From: Paenibacillus thiaminolyticus
Lineage (GTDB): Bacteria > Bacillota > Bacilli > Paenibacillales > Paenibacillaceae
Reading direction: 5' to 3'
NCBI RefSeq assembly: GCF_007066085.1
Contig: NZ_CP041405.1
Coordinates: forward strand, 6,417,501 to 6,481,500
Length of the DNA: 64,000 bases
Shown here piece after piece: positions 62,156 to 64,000 of the stretch. The stretch's first letter is position 1, and every line of letters begins with the position of its first letter. The position numbers and the translations under genes are program-made. The notes below the pieces were generated by a model. It saw only the letters and a list, made by a program, of their open reading frames with translations, was not told the origin of the DNA and did not search any database.

Positions 62156-63532
62156 ATGGATGTTCGGGTGGAACGGGACACATTCGGCGAATTGCAGGTT
62201 CCTGCGGATAAGCGGTGGGGGGCCCAGACTCAGCGCAGCCTGGAGAACTTCAAAATCGGCGCGGAGAAGATACCGCGCGAAGTTATTTACGCGCTGGCCT
62301 TGACTAAGCAATGTGCCGCCCGCGTGAATGGCGAGCTCGGACAGCTGGAGAAGGAGAAGGGCGAGGCGATCGCTGCGGCAGCCCAAGAACTGCTGGACGG
62401 CCGGTATGATGATCATTTTCCGCTGGTGGTATGGCAGACGGGAAGCGGCACTCAGACGAATATGAACGTCAATGAGGTGATTGCCCACCGGGCCAATGAG
62501 CTGCTGGCCGAACAGGGAAGCGGTATGCGGGTGCATCCGAATGATGATGTCAACCGTTCGCAGAGCTCGAATGATACGTTCCCGACGGCGATGCATATCG
62601 CCGCCTTCATCGCGGTGGAGGATCAAGTGCTGCCGATACTGCATCAGCTGAAGAGCACGCTGCTTAACCAATCGAAGCAGTTCCGCGATGTGATCAAGAT
62701 TGGACGGACGCATTTGCAGGACGCGACGCCCCTTACGCTGGGGCAGGAGATCAGCGGATGGCACCGGATGCTGGAGAAGTGCGAGGAGTACATTATTGAG
62801 AGCTCCAGCGCCCTGTTGGAGCTGGCGATTGGCGGAACGGCGGTCGGCACTGGGCTGAACGCGCATTCGAAGTTCGGGCCATTGATGGCCAGGGAGCTGA
62901 GCAAGGCGACAGCGCGTGAGTTCATCACGGCCCGGAACAAGTTCCAGTCGCTGACCAGTCATAACGAGATCGTGCATCTCCATGGCGCGTTGAAGGCGTT
63001 AGCGGCCGATCTGATGAAGATTGCGAACGATGTGCGCTGGCTGGCAAGCGGTCCGCGATGCGGAATTGGAGAGATTCTCATTCCGGCGAATGAACCGGGG
63101 AGCTCGATTATGCCCGGCAAGGTGAATCCGACGCAAGCCGAGGCGCTTACGATGGTTGTCTGTCAGGTGATGGGCAACGATGTCACGATCGGGATGGCGG
63201 CTAGCCAGGGCAATTTTGAGTTGAATGTATACAAACCGGTTATTATATACAACTTCCTGCAGTCAGCGAAGCTGCTGGGGGATGCGATGCAATCGTTCCA
63301 TGACCATTGCGTCGTCGGCATTGAACCGAACCGCAAGGTGATCCAACGCAATCTGGAGCAGTCGTTAATGCTTGTGACTGCGCTTAACCCGCATATCGGC
63401 TACGAGAAGGCGGCGGCGATCGCGAAGCTTGCGCACCAGGAGGGGCTGACGCTGAAGGAAGCGGCCCTTCGCACCGGTCTGCTTACGGAGGAGCAGTTCG
63501 ATGATATCGTGAAGCCGCAATCGATGGTCTGA
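62156..63532 (+). CDS. fumC: Class II fumarate hydratase
   Basis: Iron-independent fumarase of the TCA cycle; interconverts fumarate and malate. 458 residues, normal length. Signature [11 protein letters not shown] is complete. [16 protein letters not shown] and [15 protein letters not shown] provide the other active-site strands, and [19 protein letters not shown] is present. ATG 62156 has GGAGGTGA six bases before it; upstream in-frame ATGs lack such a site. Confidence 0.96.
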   Translation: MDVRVERDTFGELQVPADKRWGAQTQRSLENFKIGAEKIPREVIYALALTKQCAARVNGELGQLEKEKGEAIAAAAQELLDGRYDDHFPLVVWQTGSGTQTNMNVNEVIAHRANELLAEQGSGMRVHPNDDVNRSQSSNDTFPTAMHIAAFIAVEDQVLPILHQLKSTLLNQSKQFRDVIKIGRTHLQDATPLTLGQEISGWHRMLEKCEEYIIESSSALLELAIGGTAVGTGLNAHSKFGPLMARELSKATAREFITARNKFQSLTSHNEIVHLHGALKALAADLMKIANDVRWLASGPRCGIGEILIPANEPGSSIMPGKVNPTQAEALTMVVCQVMGNDVTIGMAASQGNFELNVYKPVIIYNFLQSAKLLGDAMQSFHDHCVVGIEPNRKVIQRNLEQSLMLVTALNPHIGYEKAAAIAKLAHQEGLTLKEAALRTGLLTEEQFDDIVKPQSMV

Positions 63533-63546
63533 TGAAGTCAGGGAGG

Positions 63547-63600
63547 GAACTGCCTGATCGTTCCGGCCGATGGGCAAAAGAACATTCAGGCGGTTCTTTT
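63547..63600 (+). terminator. Terminator of fumC
   Basis: GAACTGCCTGA (63547-63557) with TCAGGCGGTTC (63586-63596), one T-G pair, then TTTT. Confidence 0.85.
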
Positions 63601-63678
63601 CATAACATTTTGGACGTTCAACCGGCATCGCCTGTGGTATGATGATATCGATAAACGCACCTGGAAGGAATGAGAGAA

Positions 63679-64000
63679 ATGACAGCTCATAAATACATAT
63701 TGGCCGGTTATGCGGTGGATGGTGTTCTGCCGGAGATTACCCCGGTGGATGCGGCGAGATTGACGCATTTGAATGTGGCGTTCGGCTACGTGAAGGAAGA
63801 TCGCATAACGGTTGCGCATTTGAAAAATCTTGGCTCGATTGCTCAATTGAAGGAATATAACCCGGGGCTCCAAGTGATTCTGTCGGTTGGCGGCTGGGGC
63901 GCCGGCGGGTTCTCCGAGGCAGCGTCCACTGCGGAAGGCCGCCGCAAGTTCGCGGAGTCTGCGGTTGAGATTTTGCGGAACTACCCCTTCGACGGGATCG
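63679..64000 (+). CDS. Glycosyl hydrolase family 18 protein, N-terminal part (cut by window end)
   Basis: 107 residues visible from ATG 63679, with GGAAGGA nine bases upstream. YILAGYAVDG opens the barrel, LTHLNVAFGYV is strand 2, and QVILSVGGWGAGGFSEAAST is the SxGG motif. The window ends at YPFDGI, just before the DxxDxDxE catalytic motif. There is no signal peptide, so it may be a cytoplasmic chitinase-like or spore-related enzyme. Activity cannot be judged without the rest. Confidence 0.85.
   Translation, partial: MTAHKYILAGYAVDGVLPEITPVDAARLTHLNVAFGYVKEDRITVAHLKNLGSIAQLKEYNPGLQVILSVGGWGAGGFSEAASTAEGRRKFAESAVEILRNYPFDGI

Noticed and set aside
62042..62983. Minus-strand 313-codon frame opposite fumC
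   Set aside because: Shadow of fumC; no domain and no ribosome site.
1..64000. CRISPR arrays, tRNA or rRNA genes, prophage or defence islands
   Set aside because: No repeat-spacer pattern, no cloverleaf or rRNA-like stretches, and no cluster of phage or defence genes were seen; only the single damaged IS is clearly mobile.

Overview
This window looks like chromosomal DNA of a Paenibacillus-type member of the Bacillota. The signs are strong AGGAGG-type ribosome sites, frequent GTG and TTG starts, SLH-domain surface proteins, the two-subunit glycine decarboxylase (gcvPA/gcvPB), a ydaO-type c-di-AMP riboswitch, Bacillus-style Zur and Fur sites, and homologues of Amj and FosB. I saw no rRNA, tRNA, CRISPR array, prophage or obvious biosynthetic cluster.

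Layout. 1-19640: the end of a GH8 glycanase, an M3 peptidase, trmO, the lipid II flippase amj, then mostly one- or two-gene units. These include a Nudix-GNAT fusion, IMPase, fosB, a broken GNAT gene under a histidine phosphatase, a c-di-AMP riboswitch ahead of a secreted CAP-domain protein, an SLH+BsuPI protein, an aromatic-acid exporter, an MFS pump with a TetR regulator, and a FabZ-like dehydratase. 19686-25895: three tandem copies of one unit made of promoter, structured leader, oligopeptide-binding lipoprotein and terminator, with no permease genes nearby. 25977-29680: a GNAT, an orphan carbamate kinase with no ordinary start codon, and a membrane pseudokinase with one PASTA domain.

29803-34863: the glycine cleavage system in two divergent units, gcvT-gcvPA-gcvPB (minus) and gcvH (plus), each behind its own tandem glycine riboswitch. 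35225-45603: DUF2935, a 1517-residue SLH-anchored subtilisin, an aldo/keto reductase, an XRE-DUF1232 fusion, and feoA with a naturally split feoB under a Fur-like site. 45989-56938: a GNAT, a DsbA-like thiol oxidoreductase, a RodA/FtsW protein, a Zur-controlled CobW GTPase, a GT4 glycosyltransferase, a PIG-L deacetylase, oligoendopeptidase F and a beta-propeller lactonase. 56922-59553 is a decayed zone: an IS1182-like element with an internal inversion and deletion, then a gene broken by two internal deletions. 59848-64000: a cyclophilin lipoprotein, a DMT transporter, fumC and the start of a GH18 gene.

Links between genes. FosB needs bacillithiol, and a PIG-L deacetylase of the BshB type lies in the window. 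Metal homeostasis is represented by the feo genes and the Zur-controlled GTPase, and cell-envelope work by Amj, the RodA-like protein, the CAP and SLH proteins and the PASTA pseudokinase. The best candidate for something undescribed is the roughly 100-nt structured leader repeated before each of the three substrate-binding proteins. It can be drawn as a three-way junction, and two of its helices keep pairing through sequence changes.
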